From Phymorhynchus buccinoides (Eukaryota > Mollusca > Gastropoda > Neogastropoda > Raphitomidae), in contig CM065701.1 in NCBI GenBank assembly GCA_017654935.2, positions 2,093,951 to 2,157,950 on the forward strand: 64,000 nt of DNA, given 5' to 3'. Every line of letters starts with the position of its first letter. Position 1 is the stretch's first letter. A program made the position numbers and the translations under genes. The notes under the pieces are model-generated. The model searched no databases. It was not told the origin of the DNA and saw only the letters and a list, made by a program, of their open reading frames with translations. Shown one piece after another: positions 1-9,709 of this stretch.

Positions 1-1065
1 AGAAAAATGACTCTCACGTCGCTATGACAACAACAGAAAAGGAGGTAAAAAATCAGTAAAGAAGAAAAAGAGAGAGAAGTACTCACATGCACCGGGGTTC
101 ACATTCTGTCAAGAAAAGAAAGAAAACAAAGAATTATAAACAGTTTGCAAATTTCGGTGAAAGAAAAGACAATTGTTAAATATTGCAAATTGTAATGTGT
201 GTGTTTCGTGGCTTATGTGCATAAGCGTAAATTCAGTGTATTTGTATGTGTGTGTGCATATGCAGCTGTGTATTATTGGAGCATGTGCTTGTATTGGAAA
301 GAGTGCTGTCAATTCACATACTCTGCATGTACACGTTTATGTGCAATATTCCCTTTTGCATTTCTACAAACTCATAACTGTTGATAGAGAGAGAGAGAAT
401 CATAAATCAATACATTGTGATTGTCACTACACTGCATTTTAAAGGTTTTACGCTTACATCGACTATGTTAGACTTTCCTAACATTAACATCACCACTATT
501 ATCTTTTTTTTATGTAAGCGTAATAATACTTAATAGTAAATACATTTTGTATTCATTGTGAACTATGATACATTTTTGTGCATCAACATTCCTGTATTTC
601 TCTGCTGACCCCCCCCCCCCCCCCCTCCTCTACACCCTCTCTAACTACTCTCTCTCTCCCATTCTCTTTCTCTCAATTGATTATCTCTCTGTGTCTCTCT
701 CACCCTTTAAAGGTCTCTTTTGCACACCCACATGCGCGTGCGCATACACACACGCACGCAAACGCACACACAGACCTAATATCACAAGTTGTGGATGCTA
801 ACACACATACACAGGTATAATATCACAAGTTGTGGATAGACGTTAACACACACACACACACACACAGATCTAATATAATAAGTTGTGGATAGACGTTAAC
901 ACACACACATACAAGTGCAAGCGCCTTAATATGCACACACTCATCAAAGCACGCTCGCAAGTATACATACACACACACATACAGACACACACACACATCT
1001 CCCCTTCTACCAAGAATAAGTCAAAACAAAAAAACGTCAAAACCGACTGGACTCATCTGCCTTAC
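1..1065. other. Non-coding, intron-like sequence with microsatellites
   Basis: No convincing coding sequence on either strand. It lies downstream of the last recognised exon of the minus-strand host gene (donor at 1065/1064), so it is probably intron. It contains a C run and CT-rich tract (about 608-710) and CA-rich stretches (about 725-1000). A short phrase, 'tatcacaagttgtggat', recurs near 780, 820 and 870 between CA runs. Confidence 0.6.
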
Positions 1066-1181
1066 CGTCACGTCATGGTCCTTTTCTTCGTTGCTCTCCT
1101 CGTCACTTTCGTTCTGGTTCTCCTCTTCGTCGTCTTCGTCGTGTTCATCCGACAGGTAGGACACCAGCCGCATGGTGGCCG
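1066..1181 (-). CDS. Exon C of an acidic nuclear-type protein (same gene as 2184-2368 and 3942-4241)
   Basis: Read on the minus strand, an acceptor (ttgttcccag) precedes 116 nt of open frame that ends at a good donor (gtaag). The reading phase continues the single base left over from exon B without a stop. The product begins PATMRLVSYLSDEHDEDD and is followed by runs of Glu, Asp and Asn, ending near DHDVT. The composition is that of a nuclear regulatory or splicing-associated protein. The 'RLVSY' start followed by an acidic stretch, together with the 'LLQYG...DSDED' start of exon A, resembles the N-terminal half of SAP30-binding protein (HCNGP family). That is a weak resemblance judged by eye, because the conserved HCNGP core would lie in exons beyond the left edge. 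The splice signals and phase agreement are seen in the sequence; the identity is inferred. Confidence 0.6.
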
Positions 1182-1352
1182 CTGGGAACAACCACACAGG
1201 GCAACGTTTGCTACCGCATTTTTCACACTATAAAGCACGCCTCATTACAACGCACACATCCCCGTGGGGATGGCCGCTGGGAACAACCACACAGGGCAAC
1301 GTTTGCTACCGCATTTTTCACACTATAAAGCACGCCTCATTACAACGCGCAC
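1177..1352. repeat. 95-bp-offset tandem duplication covering the exon C splice acceptor
   Basis: About 78 bp from 'ggccgctgggaacaaccac' to 'cgcctcattacaacgc' occurs at 1177-1255 and again from 1272. The second copy carries the same acceptor sequence (minus strand) upstream of the one used by exon C. Splicing to it would read only about ten codons before a stop. Confidence 0.85.
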
Positions 1353-1690
1353 CACCCCCGTGGGGATACCGGGGAATCTTTCGTAAAAAGTTCCCCCACC
1401 TTCTGGAAGTTCTGTGCTTGTAACTTCCTCTATTCTGCCACTCTCTTTGACTCTGCCTTTTCCCTCTGCTTTCTGTCATCTACTATCTTTCTGACTTCTT
1501 GGCCCATTCTCCTGCCTTTAAAAAAAAAAAAATCTTCCAAATAATTTTTGTCCTTTGAGCTCCTCCGAAATCGGAATGTGTTGGCTGTACGCAGCGGGGA
1601 GACCAGTGAAAACTGAAAACCGGACACATACGTTCCTTATCCATTATGGCCGTATGGCCTGGGAACGCAGAAGAAGAACAACAAGAATAA
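1350..1690 (+). repeat. Dispersed ~340-bp repeat, copy 1 (SINE-like or LINE 3' end)
   Basis: This stretch runs from the CCCCCACC-rich start through an A12 tract to 'cctgggaacgcagaagaag'. It reappears as the reverse complement at 38290-38640, with the same order of blocks (for example 'ccgaaatcggaatgtgt' and 'gtacgcagcggggagacc'). The right end here is a degenerate AAGAAC tail, whereas the other copy ends in (GTCAA)n. That suggests a retroposed sequence with a short-repeat tail. No coding capacity is seen. Confidence 0.7.
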
Positions 1691-2183
1691 CGCGCACCCC
1701 CCAAATTTGACACAAAATTCAGATTTTATTCTTATATTTTCTTACTACATTATCAGCCATATTATAAGGCGCAGGGGTCCACAGTTGGGGGAAACGGCAG
1801 AAACAGTAACAAAATCTCTAAAAACAGACAAACAGTAACAAAATCTCTAAAAACAGACAAACATGTGGCAGGGTGCTTGGCAGTGACATTTGTATGTATT
1901 TGCATTTGGTGGGAGTGTAGAGTATTATCTTGTGCGAATGCATGCACCCATGGTAGTAGAAGAGTTGAAATCATCAGTCAATAGTCGTCCACACCATTTC
2001 ACTTGCAGCAGAAAATCATTTTACTGTACAGTATACAGCTCACATTTTATTATCGACACCTTCTAAAGGTTCATGTCAACCAATTACTTTTTTTTAAGCA
2101 TTTGACTCATTTTGAGCAGTTGTCCAATATATACATACACCCCCAAAAGGTGAGGTCATGAATCAGAACAGTCAGGTACTCAC
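1691..2183. other. Intron between exons B and C
   Basis: AT-rich sequence without coding signals, containing a short direct duplication ('gtaacaaaatctctaaaaacagacaaaca' type) at about 1806-1862. Confidence 0.6.
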
Positions 2184-2368
2184 GTTTGGAGCTCTTCTTC
2201 TTTTCCTTTCCCTGCTGACTGTCGGAGAAGCTGGCGTTGGAATCGACGTCCACTGGGGAGACGGAGGGCGCCATCTTGTGGCTCACGTCCATCAGCATTA
2301 TCTTCCTCGGCACGCCTTCCCCTTCCCCCTCCTCTTCATCCTCATCGTCGTGCTCACGCTTTCGGGAT
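2184..2368 (-). CDS. Exon B of an acidic nuclear-type protein
   Basis: A strong acceptor (cttttctgctgtgcag) and a near-consensus donor (gtgagtacct) bound 185 nt on the minus strand. The codon split with exon A (AG+A) and the one-base overhang passed to exon C both keep the frame open. The product starts SRKREHDDEDEEGEGEG, continues through VPRKIMLMDVSHKMAPS and a Ser/Asp region, and ends in a basic KEKKKSSK stretch. The alternating acidic and basic clusters are consistent with a nuclear protein and a possible nuclear localisation signal. No enzymatic domain is seen. The exon structure is well supported; the function is not established. Confidence 0.7.
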
Positions 2369-2590
2369 CTGCACAGCAGAAAAGCAAAATAACTGACAGT
2401 TAACGCCTTCCTTACTTGGTCCCATGCCTACAACGGGATTTGTGATGTCATTGATGATATAACTTTTGATGCCATAGCTCTGCAATGATGGTTTTTGGTT
2501 TAGACAAGTCAGGAAAGATGTATCTCTAGACCATTTTCTCAGATTGACGGGTCTCTTTTATGTTTTATAATAAGAAAATTGATAATTTTT

Positions 2591-2885
2591 CTGTTTTCCT
2601 CTGGCAGTTATGGCAAAACTTTCGTTTTCCTCTGGCAGTTATGGCAAAACTTTCGTTTTCATCTGGCAGTTATGGCAAAACTTTCGTTTTCATCTGGCAG
2701 TTATGGCAAAACTTTCGTTTTCATCTGGCAGTTATGGCAAAACTTTCGTTTTCATCTGGCAGTTATGGCAAAACTTTCGTTTTCATCTGGCAGTTATGGC
2801 AAAACTTTCGTTTTCCTCTGGCAGTTATGGCAAAACATTTCTGTTTTCCTCTGGCAGTTATGGCAAAACATTTCTGTTTTCCTCT
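2591..2885. repeat. 31-bp minisatellite, about 9.5 copies
   Basis: The unit is ttttcatctggcagttatgg followed by caaaactttcg, with an a/c variant (catctgg or cctctgg). The last two copies carry an inserted base (aaacatttctg). Because 31 is not a multiple of three, each forward frame cycles through the same three peptides, so the three overlapping open frames are repeat artefacts. Confidence 0.95.
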
Positions 2886-2929
2886 CAAAATATTGGCCAT
2901 CTCAAAGCAGTGTTTCCCATAGTTAGGAT

Positions 2930-3240
2930 AAATTGAAAGGGTCCCAGGGACCTTCTGCGTAAAATTGTCAGGGTCCTTTTCAAATGTTATTTAAATGCAA
3001 AACACACTTAAGCTACATTAAACATAAAATATACCTTGTCATATAGAACACTTCTTTTGTGACTGAGTGAGAGATTAAACTTGGTCTGTGGAAAATGTGT
3101 GCGTCCCCAGGATGCACAGCTTTGGAATGAAAGAGTCCCTTCCTGATCTTAGTGCTTCAGGGAAGCACAAATGTGCTTTATGGAAAACACTGTCGAACTA
3201 AACTTTATTCCTTTCAATGTTGACATCAAAGATTTCTAAT
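2930..3240. other. Intronic spacer between exons A and B
   Basis: No gene, repeat array or RNA recognised; ordinary AT-rich sequence. Confidence 0.5.
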
Positions 3241-3243
3241 GTA

Positions 3244-3883
3244 CAGTGGAACCTCCTTTATAGACAGCCCTCAAAGTGGAAAATGTTGTCCACCAGCCTT
3301 TGGATGGTAACATTTTTTTTTACCAGCCAAACCAAAAGTTTTACCAGCCAAACCAAAATCCATTTTGCCAATCAGTGACGAGTTTCGAGAACAGATTGAA
3401 CACTTCATTTTGTTGGCCTTGTCGTCGAAGAGAAGCCACAAAAATTCTTTCTTCCATTTTGGTAGAAAAGTTCGTGTTTCACTCTTACCCTTTTTGGGTG
3501 AAGGCTGCGATGCCTTTGAACTTGAAGTTGAAGCCGAAGAACATTTCATTTCGAACATGCACTGGCTGGCGAGCACGCAAATTGCGTATCGTATTTCCGG
3601 TGCGTGGGAAAACATGGATTCGGAAAGGAATCTCGCGCGAGAAAGAACATCATTTTTTGCCCACTCGCATTTGGCGGGTGAAGTGAATTATAAACTCACC
3701 AATTTTATTTTTCACTCGCCACTTTCAGGGCTGTAAAGTGTAAGACCTCTCATTATAAGACTCCCTCCCACATAAGACCTGCTTCTCTGAGACATTACCC
3801 TTCTTTGTAAATATTAAAATTACCTCACGTATAAGACCTCATTTTGGACGATTTTTGAAGGTCTTATAAGGGAGGTTCCACTG
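3244..3883. mobile_element. TA-flanked inverted-repeat DNA transposon (pogo/mariner-type MITE)
   Basis: The left end CAGTGGAACCTCC (3244) and the right end GGAGGTTCCACTG (3871-3883) form terminal inverted repeats. Both are flanked outside by TA (3242-3243 and 3884-3885), the duplication expected of the Tc1/mariner/pogo group. The right part has repeated 'ataagacct' phrases on both sides of the inner boundary. The element is 640 bp and has no transposase. It sits in the intron between exons A and B and carries a minus-strand zinc-finger-like fragment (3271-3615), probably captured. Confidence 0.75.
3271..3615 (-). pseudogene. BED/TTF-type zinc-finger N-terminal fragment inside the inverted-repeat element
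   Basis: This 114-codon minus-strand frame contains a Ser-rich leader, a basic stretch (SPKKGKSETR), and a segment FLPKWKKEFLWLLFDD followed by MKCSICSRN. An aromatic 'F.PKW...F.WL..D' block just before a CxxC pair is typical of the N-terminal finger of hAT-derived and ZNF862/C17orf113-like proteins. Only the first half of the finger is convincing. The C-terminal part (DFGLAGKTFGLAGKK) is a short duplicated phrase, and the second metal-binding pair is not obvious. It looks like a captured exon fragment rather than a working gene. The assignment is from motif shape only. Confidence 0.4.
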
Positions 3884-3941
3884 TATTTGAAAAAAAACCC
3901 CAACCTTTAAACAAGTTAACCCATTTACAGAGCTCTATTAC

Positions 3942-4241
3942 CTGTCCAGAACATGGTGATCAAACTCCTCATCGGATATGAGCCCCGTCGCCGACTGCTT
4001 CCCGATGCTGTCCCCTGACGCGCGTCTGCCGGGACTGCCGGCAGTGGCAGGCTGGGAGTTTCCAGCTCCGCTCGTCTCCTTACTGGCGCGTCTCTTCTCA
4101 GGAGATTTGGTTTTCTGTGCCAAAGCTGTGGGGTCGTGAGTGGGGTGATCGTCGTTGAAGGAGGTGTCTTCGTCCGAGTCGTCCATGCCGTATTGCAGGA
4201 GCAGCATGGCCGAGCTGCTGTCAGTGCGATCCATTGTCCCA
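3942..4241 (-). CDS. Exon A of an acidic nuclear-type protein, likely with the start codon
   Basis: On the minus strand an acceptor (tgtgtcccacag) opens a 300-nt exon that ends at a donor (CAG/gtaata). The first in-frame ATG (4234-4232) lies seven bases into the exon, so translation may start here after a non-coding first exon. Reading in from upstream is also possible because the frame stays open through the acceptor. The product starts MDRTDSSSAMLLLQYGMDD, continues with Ser/Asp/Glu-rich and Pro/Ala/Thr-rich low-complexity sequence including KSPEKRRASKE, and ends DEEFDHHVLD. Phase matches exon B exactly. Compare exon C for the tentative SAP30BP resemblance. No catalytic motif is visible. 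Confidence 0.65.
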
Positions 4242-6185
4242 CTGTGGGACACAACCACGCATACACAAAATGTTAATAATAATAAATAACAGTAAAAAAA
4301 CTAAATATTTTTACAACAAAAATAAACAAAAACAAAACAATGACCCCCCAAAAAACACACCCTTTTTTAGAACCCCTTGACTGCCAAAGAAAGTTTCCAA
4401 TTTTGTTAATAAAAAATCATGACTTGAAAAAGAGAACTGATACTGTGAGTGATACTGAGTGATAGAGACAATCTAGCAAACTTGTCTGGGTTGTTCTCTA
4501 AAATGGGATACCAGAAATGGGACATTGGTGGACAAAAATAAAAATGCCTGATGGTGTCACTGATGATGTTATCAGATGAAGGGGAAATGCTGCTTTCTGC
4601 TTTAACACAGGCAAGAGGGTTATTAAATCCTGTCGGCAAGGAGTAGTATAAAGCCTCATTGGACGGTGGGAATGAAAAGGTCTCACACTATCACAGGGTT
4701 CATTCTTGCCACAGGACATCATAGGTCATTTGACCAGTTGGCAGAAAAATCAATGTCATTTTCCCAAAACAATAGGTCACAGATTTACCGCGGTACATAC
4801 AATGTTCATGAAGGTTAGCAAACAGATGTGGCCTTTCCTCATGGTTGAAGGTTTTCATCAGATTTGTTGTAATTTCTTTTCCTCGCCCCTGCCCCTCTCC
4901 ACCCCTCCCCCCCCACGCAGACAGACACACCCACGCATACACACACACACACGCACAGAGTGTAAAATGTACTTTGCCATTTCATAGTTTAATGTAAAAA
5001 TAAAGTCAAAGGAAACTAATATTCCTTATGATCCTGCTTTAAAACAAAATGTAATCTCATTCTCATTCATAGTGTACTGGTAACGCTGAGTACAGCAAAT
5101 TTGAAGCGATTCGGTTCAGAAACGGCAGAGTTATAAGGCCCTGTTTCCCGTTGGCGCTGCTCTGAGAGTGACGCTCTCTCCCGATTCCCTTCAAATTTGC
5201 TGCCAGGCTTTGCCCGGGCCATAGCAAGCCTGACAGCAAATGTGAAGCGATTCGGTTACGAAACGGCGAGACGCCAGAGATACGGGCGCCGAGAGGCCGC
5301 ACAAATGATACGGCCGCCTCGGTTGCCGTTGCCCCGTTAGGGCTCACAGCAAATTTGAAGCGATTCGGTCGAAAAACGGCGGAGTTATAAGGCCCGTTTT
5401 GTGTTTCAGACAGACACACACACACGGACGGACACTTGGCTTTTTACTATATGATTATACAACTTTTTAGTTCTGATTATGGTCCGAGGCCGCGGAATAA
5501 CTCAAGTTTAGCAGACGACAGAATCCTTGAAGTTGTTGACTGCTTTGACGAAAAATCAATCGGTCAGATGACCGCCTGCCTGCTAAAACTATCGGTCAAA
5601 ATCGTTTATGCGTCAATGACCGATGCCAAGAATGAACCCTGCTATCAGTATCACTAGTATCAGCACATCATGGCAAATTCCTCTAAAATGCTGACTGGAG
5701 TGGGACACTGGAAATGCAGGATTATTTAGGCACAATAATGCTTCAAATTCAAGGTGAAGCGGTCATGCTTTTTTTTGTTTTTTGTTTTACTAGCTTAAAT
5801 TAATTTAATAAAATTACTAATGTGTGATTGTGATCAAGTTCATCAACATAGGCCTAAAATGATTCTAACCTATCCTTTAAAATCTCAACTTCCATCTCTC
5901 CTCACATTCAGCCATGTGCCGGCAATTATTGACAATTGACAACTCAATTCTAGGCAAAATTTGGAGGAAATCAGTGCAGCAAATAAAGGTAGTGGATCTA
6001 GAATTTATTTAACCCTAAATATATACTAATATAGGATTTAACTCAGTTCGTTTTTGTTGTTGATGATTTTATTTGTTCATTATTTTTCTTTCATCTTTGA
6101 CAAAAATGCCGATAAAAATACATAGAGCTGTGCACAGCAACCATACATCAATTTAATTGGCTGCTATTTTCGTCACTCACAAAGG
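4242..6185. other. Intergenic or upstream region with a short dispersed repeat
   Basis: No supported gene. Around 5090-5420 a phrase 'acagcaaatttgaagcgattcggt' followed by 'aaacggc.gagttataaggcc' occurs three times in diverged form (near 5093, 5229 and 5347). Relatives of the same phrase occur in the dispersed repeats at 13.8, 25.1 and 34.9 kb. The rest is AT-rich. Confidence 0.5.
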
Positions 6186-6189
6186 TTAA

Positions 6190-6877
6190 CCCTCTTACTA
6201 GTCTTAGCACGATGAGCCATGCTCGTGGCTCCTCGGTCGAACACAATGAGCCACGAGCGTGATTCAGTTCAAATAACGCGCTGAACTTTGGCCAATCCAA
6301 TAAGTGAATACAGCTAACCAATCAGAAAGCTCATAGCACTCGTACTTCGACTCCTGCTGTCTGAATCTAGCCATTTTATCGATCGGTTTGTAATTTTTTG
6401 TGTGAAAATGAGTGATGAAAGTAGTGATTGTGAGGATGAGGATGACACCAGTGATAAGTATGTTGCCGATTACTCTGATGGAGACTAGGATGGCAATTAG
6501 GCTTCTATTTTTGTTGCAAAGTGAAGAAATAGGGTTGGATTGCATGGTTTTGTGATGTCTGTCACGAGTTGCAGTGACGGATGGGGGTGGGGGTGGGGGG
6601 AGCTGCAGTTACTGTTTACAGTACTTTGCAGCCACTGTGAAAGTGCTTTACTGGATTACTGCTGTCAAGGAAAGTTGTTTTCTTTACTTTCATTGCAAAA
6701 TTCAAGCTTTATTCTTTCTAAAAGTGTATAGGTTTCCCAGTCAAATGTTTATATGAGATGAAAAGAGAAAACAAGAAGTACCGGTTGACATCTCTGCAGC
6801 CTTCAATTATTTATACGCCATTGTTTTAGCTTACACTTTTTATCATACGCAGTGCTAAGAGTAAGACAGTAAGAGGG
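6190..6877 (+). mobile_element. piggyBac-type non-autonomous element with TTAA duplications
   Basis: The ends CCCTCTTACT...CTTAGCA and TGCTAAGAGT...AGTAAGAGGG are inverted repeats. Both are flanked by TTAA (6186-6189 and 6878-6881), the hallmark target site of piggyBac elements. Just inside the left end is an 11-bp stem (GCTCGTGGCTC and GAGCCACGAGC). A short acidic ORF at 6408-6488 looks like the start of a transposase. The middle is otherwise non-coding, so the element is internally deleted. Confidence 0.8.
6408..6488 (+). pseudogene. Remnant of a piggyBac transposase N-terminus
   Basis: An ATG at 6408 opens 26 codons, starting MSDESSDCEDEDDTSD, before TAG at 6486. Many piggyBac transposases begin with such an acidic Ser/Asp/Glu stretch, and the position inside TTAA-flanked ends supports the reading. 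No catalytic DDD region remains. Confidence 0.5.
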
Positions 6878-6889
6878 TTAAACTTTGTT

Positions 6890-7342
6890 TGCCCCCCACT
6901 AAACATTATCACTGCATTATCCAGTCGATTACTCAGTTATCAGTAGAAAGAACTTCTTCTTTGGCCAATGATGTCCACCTGCCGTAACCAGCAATAACTG
7001 ATATATATTGGGGTTAAAAGAAAAATCACTGTGCGGGGGGGAAAAAGAAAAAAGAGAGCCTAGACAGATAAGACAGCATGTAGGGCCATTTCTGGCATTA
7101 GGCACCCCCAGCTAGTCCGAGAACACCTGGCCTCACATGAGGAAGAAATCAAAACAAAAACAAAAAGAGAGAGAAGCGGTGGGAGGAGTGGGGGAGGGGA
7201 GAGAGAACGTTTTGCCTTACTCGGGTAAGGGATCTTTTTCTTCTTCGCAGTACGTAGCCACAATCAACACACTGATTTACAGTGATTATTATGCCACGGA
7301 GCGGGATTGGGTTAGGACAAGGTTAGGGTTGGGTTAGTTTTC
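6890..7342. other. Spacer with a degenerate TTAGGG-like stretch
   Basis: No gene is seen. Positions about 7304-7337 read 'gggttaggacaaggttagggttgggttag', a degenerate form of the animal telomere repeat on the G-rich strand. The opposite strand form is at 9275-9325, on the other side of the LINE ORF. Confidence 0.5.
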
Positions 7343-8863
7343 ATGAAACAACATTTTGCCGTCATCCAATCAAATGATGATACAATTGTATGTGATGAAA
7401 ATAGCCCTAAAGTGGCTAAACCACGAACTTATAATGTAGGTCCGTGGGCTAAACTGATCTTATTTAATAAGAGTTTGGAGACAGGTTCACTCCCATCAGA
7501 ATGGAAAACAGCTGAAGTCACAGCTATTTTTAAAAAAGGTACTAAAACTAACCCTGGTAACTACAGACCAGTCAGCTTAACTTGTATAGTATGTAAGATT
7601 TTAGAGCAATTTATAAGAGACACTATAGTAAACCATATGACAGATTTTAATTTGTATTCAGATTGTCAACATGGCTTTAGGAGTGGCAGGTCTTGCATGA
7701 CACAGTTAGTCGAGGTTATGGACGATTTTACTAAATTTATTGAACAAAAAGAAGCATTTGATATAATTTATTTAGACTTTCGAAAAGCGTTCGACTCTGT
7801 ACCTCACCAAAGACTACTTTTGAAACTAAAATCATATGGAATAACGGGAAATATGTTGCTGTGGGTGGGAGACTTTTTAACAGGTAGAAAACAGAAAGTA
7901 AGGGTGGGGGATAAATTTTCATCAAACACAGACATTTTGAGTGGCATCCCTCAAGGGAGTATTTTGGGACCTATTTTATTTACTATTTTTATAAATGATT
8001 TGCCTGACCAGGTTGAAAGTGTTTGCAAAGTATTCGCAGACGACACTAAAATTTACAATTCTTCTCATGAATCGGACATAATACAAAAAGATATAAATAA
8101 GCTTACTGAATGGTCTGAGAAGTGGAAATTGTATTTCAATGCTGCCAAATGTAAAGTTATGCATTTAGGATTCAAAAATCCACAGAGGGAATATGAAATA
8201 ACTCATGGCACAAATAGACATAAATTAGAGACATGCACAGAAGAAAAAGACTTAGGGGTGATCTTTGATCCTAATCTTAAGTTTGACAAACATATCACAA
8301 CAGCTGTTGGCAAGGCAAATAGAATGCTGGGGCTGATTAGGAGGACTTTTTCAGGAATAAAAAATAATGTGTTCATAAACCTGTATAAAAGCTTGGTGAG
8401 ACCACATTTAGAATATGGGAATCAAATTTGGAACCCATATCTCAAAAGACAGTCTGTGTCAATCGAAAGATGCCAGAGGAGAGCTACCAAACTGATAAAA
8501 TCTCTTAAAAATAAGGACTATGGTGAAAGGCTGCGCAGACTGGATTTGCCATCCTTAAAATACAGGAGGCTGCGAGGAGACCTGATAAATGTTTACAACA
8601 TTTTTAACAATACTGACTTTACTAACATTAGTAACAAAAGATTGTTTCAGCTCTCGAACTATTCGAAAACTAGAAGCTGTGAATTAAAAATACTAATACA
8701 ATACAGCAGAACTAACATTAGAAAACATTTTTTTGCTAACAGAGTTGCCAAGTATTGGAATAACCTCTCTGCACAAATCAAGCTTGCACCAAACCTTAAC
8801 CAGTTTAAAAACCTCCTGGACAAAGACCCTAAATTGACAGAATTGAGATACCAACATGACTGA
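7343..8863 (+). CDS. Non-LTR retrotransposon (LINE) reverse transcriptase, 5'-truncated
   Basis: The 506-aa product is the reverse transcriptase of a LINE. It shows NYRPVSLT (residues 73-80), HGFRSGRSC (110-118), the catalytic YLDFRKAFD (143-151), GIPQGSILGP (201-210) and the FADD box (231-234). An RT-thumb and C-terminal region follows, typical of jockey/CR1-like invertebrate LINEs, ending with the conserved 'RVAKYWNNLS' type segment. The apurinic endonuclease domain that should precede the RT is missing, so this copy is 5'-truncated and the first ~35 codons are probably not native. The ORF has no internal stop across 1.5 kb, so insertion was probably recent. It is followed by a short 3' UTR and a (CTGAC)n tail at 8956-8981. 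Confidence 0.9.
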   Translation: MKQHFAVIQSNDDTIVCDENSPKVAKPRTYNVGPWAKLILFNKSLETGSLPSEWKTAEVTAIFKKGTKTNPGNYRPVSLTCIVCKILEQFIRDTIVNHMTDFNLYSDCQHGFRSGRSCMTQLVEVMDDFTKFIEQKEAFDIIYLDFRKAFDSVPHQRLLLKLKSYGITGNMLLWVGDFLTGRKQKVRVGDKFSSNTDILSGIPQGSILGPILFTIFINDLPDQVESVCKVFADDTKIYNSSHESDIIQKDINKLTEWSEKWKLYFNAAKCKVMHLGFKNPQREYEITHGTNRHKLETCTEEKDLGVIFDPNLKFDKHITTAVGKANRMLGLIRRTFSGIKNNVFINLYKSLVRPHLEYGNQIWNPYLKRQSVSIERCQRRATKLIKSLKNKDYGERLRRLDLPSLKYRRLRGDLINVYNIFNNTDFTNISNKRLFQLSNYSKTRSCELKILIQYSRTNIRKHFFANRVAKYWNNLSAQIKLAPNLNQFKNLLDKDPKLTELRYQHD

Positions 8864-8985
8864 TTGTGTCATCAAAAACCGTCACAGCTGTGCTCAATAC
8901 TAAAAAAAACTATATTGAAAGGGCACTTCAGAGGCCGCGAGGCCTAGTTGCCCTCATTACCTGACCTGACCTGACCTGATTCTAA
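8864..8985 (+). mobile_element. 3' UTR and (CTGAC)n tail of the LINE
   Basis: About 90 bp of non-coding sequence after the RT stop ends in 'acctgacctgacctgacctg'. A pentamer tail directly downstream of the RT ORF marks the LINE 3' end, as in other LINE tails in this window. Confidence 0.75.
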
Positions 8986-9274
8986 CCCTGTCCATTACCC
9001 GAATCAAGACGAAACTTGCATGAATTCCGCGCAGATAATAATGCCATGATTAATGGTGTCTGAATTAGGATTTAAACAACTAATTATCATACTTACCAGC
9101 AGATTTTGTGTTAAAAGTATGTGTAGCTGCTTTTGTCGTCAATATTAAATCACAAGCGTACAACTTTTCGTACCACAAACAGCACAACGGTAAAACCGGA
9201 AGCGTTATTTACCGGTGTTATGATAAATAAGTACCTGTCATTAAATATCTACCTCTCGCATGAGAACTGTACCC

Positions 9275-9325
9275 ATCTAACCCTAACCCTATCCCTAACC
9301 CTAACCCTAACCCTATCCCTAACCA
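9275..9325. repeat. Interstitial telomere-like repeat (CCCTAA)n
   Basis: About eight units of ccctaa with some ccctat variants. Invertebrate telomeres often use TTAGGG. It lies on the far side of the LINE from the G-strand form at about 7304-7337. Confidence 0.85.
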
Positions 9326-9573
9326 CGGAAAGAACAAAAAAATAGAGCAGGAGGGTGTAAATCTACATATTTGCCGATAAATCGATGTACAAGTCCATAA
9401 ATCCATAATCCGTAAAATTCACAATGGCGGACAAACAAACGATTCTGATTGGCTACGCTAGGACTACTTCTAATGCGCATGCGCAGAGGTAAATATTTAA
9501 TAGGACTACTTATTCATTATGACACCGGATGCGATATCTGGGTGTAGACTTTTTGGGACTCGACTCTGAATCC

Positions 9574-9709
9574 TGACGTCATAGATTTTCGTGCTCCGCG
9601 CCAGAGCTATTTATAGCTCAGTACTCCGCACACAGCGTCACTAGCAACAAATAGCAATGTGTTGCGTTTTGGACACGGACCTACATTAGAATTAGAATGT
9701 AGGTCCGTG
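9574..9709. promoter_or_regulatory. CRE-like site and two perfect palindromes (possible promoter or MITE core)
   Basis: TGACGTCA, the consensus cAMP response element, is at 9574-9581. GAGCTATTTATAGCTC, a perfect palindrome with a TATA-like centre, is at 9604-9619. A hairpin with 14-bp arms (CACGGACCTACATT / AATGTAGGTCCGTG, 9674-9687 and 9696-9709, 8-base loop) follows. No downstream gene is recognised, so promoter function is unproven. The hairpin arm sequence also occurs singly at about 7433-7446. Confidence 0.35.

Noticed and set aside
3276..3736. Plus-strand frames opposite the zinc-finger fragment
   Set aside because: The recognisable motif is on the minus strand, and the plus frames have no known pattern.
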